Shown: positions 62,272 through 64,000 of the stretch, one piece after another
How the letters are laid out: each line of letters begins with the position of its first letter
Numbering within the stretch: position 1 is the stretch's first letter
The notes under the pieces: model-generated
Told to the model about the DNA's origin: nothing
Databases searched by the model: none
The model's input: the letters and a program-made list of their open reading frames with translations, nothing else
Position numbers and translations under genes: made by a program
Source of the DNA: an uncultured Lachnospiraceae bacterium
GTDB lineage: Bacteria > Bacillota > Clostridia > Lachnospirales > Lachnospiraceae
Length of the DNA stretch: 64,000 nucleotides
NCBI GenBank assembly: GCA_910577645.1
Contig: CAJTOL010000001.1
Location: forward strand, 186,001 to 250,000
Direction: 5' to 3'

Positions 62272-63618
62272 ATGTTAAATCTAATTCACCTGCTGCACAG
62301 GGCGGTGTGGGGGCCGTGGCTGTTGGTATTATTTTTGGGGACCGGATTGTATTTGACTGCCCGATCCGGGGGATTCCAATTTAGAGGAATCCGGATCTGG
62401 GCAGGTTGGACGGTGGGAAGTCTGTTTCGAAGGAAAAATAAAAATTCCGGGGGCGTATCACAGTTTCAGACTGCCTGTACAGCCCTGGCTGCCACAGTGG
62501 GAACCGGAAATATTGTGGGAGTAGCCACCGCTTTGGCGGCCGGAGGCCCGGGAGCCGTTTTCTGGATGTGGGTATCTGCATTTATCGGAATGATGACTGC
62601 CTATGGGGAAACCTGGCTGGGAATTCGTTACCGCCTGAGGGGGAAGGACGGGAAATGGATCTGCGGGCCCATGGTAACTCTGAGTAACGGAGCGAAACAG
62701 CCGGTTCTGGCCGGAATTTACGCGGTCTTGTGTGTGATGGCTTCTCTTGGAATGGGAAGTATGGTACAGGCAAATTCTCTGGCGGAGACTGCCTGGTTTT
62801 CCTGGAATATGCCCAGGGCGATCTGCGGCATAGTTTTGGCAGTGGCTGCCGGACTTGTGATAAAAGGAGGGATCAGCAGGATTGCTTTGGCAGCAGAACG
62901 GCTGGTGCCCTGGTCTGCCGCAATCTATCTGGGGGCTTCGGCGCTGGTGCTGGCCGCCTGCTGGCGGCAGATTCCCGGAGTTTTTGTACAGATTATCACC
63001 TGTGCATTTTCGGCGTCCACTGCCGGGGAGAGCGCGGCAGGAGCCGCCGCCGGGTGGGGAGTAAAAACCGCTGTCCAGTATGGAATTGCCAGAGGCGTTT
63101 TTTCCAATGAAGCCGGGCTGGGAAGCCTGGCCATCCTTCACGGAGCAGCAGAGGATACAACGCCGGAGGAACAGGGGATGTGGGCCATGTTTGAAGTGTT
63201 TTTTGACACGATTTTAGTCTGTACGGTAACGGCCCTTGTCATTCTCTGTGCTGCGGCCAGGAAAGGCTTTCCTGTCCAAAACGGCGCGTCGCTGGCAGTC
63301 CGCAGCTTCTCGGCTTTTTTAGGAACCCCTGGAGAATACACCGTGGCCCTGTCTATGATGCTGTTTGCTTTCGCTACCATTATCGCCTGGTATTATATGG
63401 GAAAACAGGCTGCCGACTACCTGCTGGGAAGCTGCAGAGGAAAGAGTTCAGGCCGGATTTACGGGGGATTGTATCTGGGAGCGGTTTTCCTGGGCTGTAT
63501 TGCCAGGGTAGAGGCTGTCTGGGAGCTGTCAGATATCTGGAACGGCCTTATGGCATTGCCAAACATCATGGCAATTTTACTTTTAGCAGGCCGGATCCGA
63601 TACCCGGGTAAACAGTAG
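62272..63618 (+). CDS. Alanine/glycine:cation symporter (AGCS family)
   Basis: The 448-aa protein has about eleven membrane helices and the AGCS hallmark VGTGNIVGVATALAAGGPGAVFWMW near residue 75, plus GIARGVFSNEAGLGS in the middle of the protein. These carriers import alanine or glycine with Na+ or H+. An in-frame ATG at 62272 is preceded by ATGGAGG. The exact amino acid is not defined by the sequence. Confidence 0.93.
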   Translation: MLNLIHLLHRAVWGPWLLVLFLGTGLYLTARSGGFQFRGIRIWAGWTVGSLFRRKNKNSGGVSQFQTACTALAATVGTGNIVGVATALAAGGPGAVFWMWVSAFIGMMTAYGETWLGIRYRLRGKDGKWICGPMVTLSNGAKQPVLAGIYAVLCVMASLGMGSMVQANSLAETAWFSWNMPRAICGIVLAVAAGLVIKGGISRIALAAERLVPWSAAIYLGASALVLAACWRQIPGVFVQIITCAFSASTAGESAAGAAAGWGVKTAVQYGIARGVFSNEAGLGSLAILHGAAEDTTPEEQGMWAMFEVFFDTILVCTVTALVILCAAARKGFPVQNGASLAVRSFSAFLGTPGEYTVALSMMLFAFATIIAWYYMGKQAADYLLGSCRGKSSGRIYGGLYLGAVFLGCIARVEAVWELSDIWNGLMALPNIMAILLLAGRIRYPGKQ

Positions 63619-63661
63619 TGTGAAATTTGTGTAAAGATTTTTAGACGGAGTTAATTCTTTC

Positions 63662-63690
63662 TTGACAGTTTGGGGCGGTGCCCATATACT
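63662..63690 (+). promoter_or_regulatory. Promoter of the manganese riboswitch leader
   Basis: TTGACA (63662-63667), 17-base spacer and TATACT (63685-63690) directly precede the aptamer. The spacing and sequence suggest strong constitutive initiation, with control left to the RNA. Confidence 0.88.
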
Positions 63691-63697
63691 ATACCAT

Positions 63698-63824
63698 ATA
63701 AAAGGGAGTAGCTCACATCTTTATACCTTTTTAAGGCTCATTAGATGTTATGCGGTGCCGTCATCACGATTTTCTCCAATAACTTGAGGAATCCGGTACC
63801 CATGGAAAGAAGCGAGACTTTTAT
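63698..63824 (+). promoter_or_regulatory. yybP-ykoY (manganese) riboswitch
   Basis: The leader has the class hallmarks: AAAGGGAGTAGC at the 5' side, GCGGTGCCGTCATCACG in the middle, and AAGCGAGAC at the 3' side. Helix P1 can form from ATAAAAG (63698-63704) with CTTTTAT (63818-63824). The same 3' strand is the left arm of the terminator at 63815-63857, so ligand-stabilised P1 would prevent termination and switch the gene on. This riboswitch class senses Mn2+ and usually precedes Mn2+ or cation exporters. The remaining bases to 63949 hold a small CCTGT/ACAGG hairpin and the ribosome site. Confidence 0.9.
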
Positions 63825-63857
63825 TGTGCTTTTGCGGTACAATAAAGGTCTTTTTTA
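63815..63857 (+). terminator. Terminator of the manganese riboswitch
   Basis: AGACTTTTATTGT (63815-63827) pairs with ACAATAAAGGTCT (63839-63851), 13 bp with one G-U, followed by six T. Confidence 0.92.
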
Positions 63858-63949
63858 CTGCCTGTAGAACAGGATTCTTTTGCGCTTTTTTGTCCGATGA
63901 AGCATCAGAGAAAACATATTTAATATTTTAGAAAACGGAGGTACAGAAA

Positions 63950-64000
63950 ATGGTTTTGGTGTGGATTTTGTTGCTGCTTGGTTTTATCTTGCTGATCAAA
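63950..64000 (+). CDS. Start of a cation antiporter-like membrane protein (cut by window end)
   Basis: ATG 63950 follows ACGGAGG. The 17 visible codons read MVLVWILLLLGFILLIK, a hydrophobic first helix. This resembles the beginning of YrbG/CaCA Na+/Ca2+ antiporters (which continue with a GADFFV-type motif), and CaCA genes are a known companion of yybP-ykoY RNAs. The evidence is thin because only the first helix is present. Confidence 0.55.
   Translation, partial: MVLVWILLLLGFILLIK

Noticed and set aside
62458..63141. Minus-strand frame of 227 codons opposite the AGCS symporter
   Set aside because: It is antisense to a well-conserved transporter and shows only Ser/Pro/Gly-rich low-complexity sequence.

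Overview
The window looks like chromosome of a Gram-positive anaerobe of the Lachnospiraceae type (Clostridia). Supporting this are AGGAGG-type ribosome sites on almost every gene, a SAM-I leader on metK, many short intrinsic terminators, small Clostridia-typical families (DUF4250, DUF815, CmpB-like membrane protein), lipoprotein rather than periplasmic binding proteins, and no outer-membrane genes. The genus cannot be fixed from sequence reading alone. No rRNA, tRNA, CRISPR array, phage or intact insertion sequence was seen.

Layout. 1-5350: end of a large propeller-like protein, murA, SAM-riboswitch-controlled metK and a YgjP-type metalloprotease. 5440-13926: a dipeptide/oligopeptide ABC importer (lipoprotein, two permeases, two ATPases) in one operon with an L-Ala-D/L-Glu type dipeptide epimerase and a beta-lactamase-fold serine hydrolase, which fits salvage of cell-wall peptides. 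13958-35164: a long, tightly packed surface-glycan operon. It has a Wzt-like export ATPase, a methyltransferase, a three-part glycosyltransferase, an M42 peptidase, the four enzymes for GDP-D-glycero-alpha-D-manno-heptose (gmhA, hddA, gmhB, hddC), another glycosyltransferase, three large membrane proteins, rfbF-rfbG-rfbH for a CDP-3,6-dideoxyhexose, LicD and a GtrB-like transferase. A 150-bp cloverleaf-like palindromic element sits on the rfbG/rfbH junction.

35284-42604: an HPr-like protein without either phosphorylation site, an RpiR-type regulator and, on the minus strand, a PTS EIICB - M20 amidohydrolase - M24-fold protein operon preceded by a BCCT transporter. 42808-51867: a lipoprotein and a compact type IV pilus locus (PilC, PilM-PilN fusion, PilO, several prepilins, a short prepilin peptidase on the opposite strand, PilB), with a DUF4250 gene inside it. 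51929-63618: membrane lipid and housekeeping genes: cardiolipin synthase, a CmpB-like protein, PlsC, PheA, DUF815 ATPase, Ppx/GppA, Ppk1, a zinc-dependent phospholipase C family protein and an alanine/glycine:cation symporter. 63662-end: a yybP-ykoY (manganese) riboswitch leader and the first 17 codons of a protein resembling a CaCA Na+/Ca2+ antiporter.

The best candidates for something undescribed are the cloverleaf element at 31801-31950, the glycan locus that combines a GDP-heptose with a CDP-dideoxyhexose pathway in a Gram-positive, and the HPr-like protein whose seryl site is replaced by aspartate. All assignments rest on reading motifs by eye; no database search was run.
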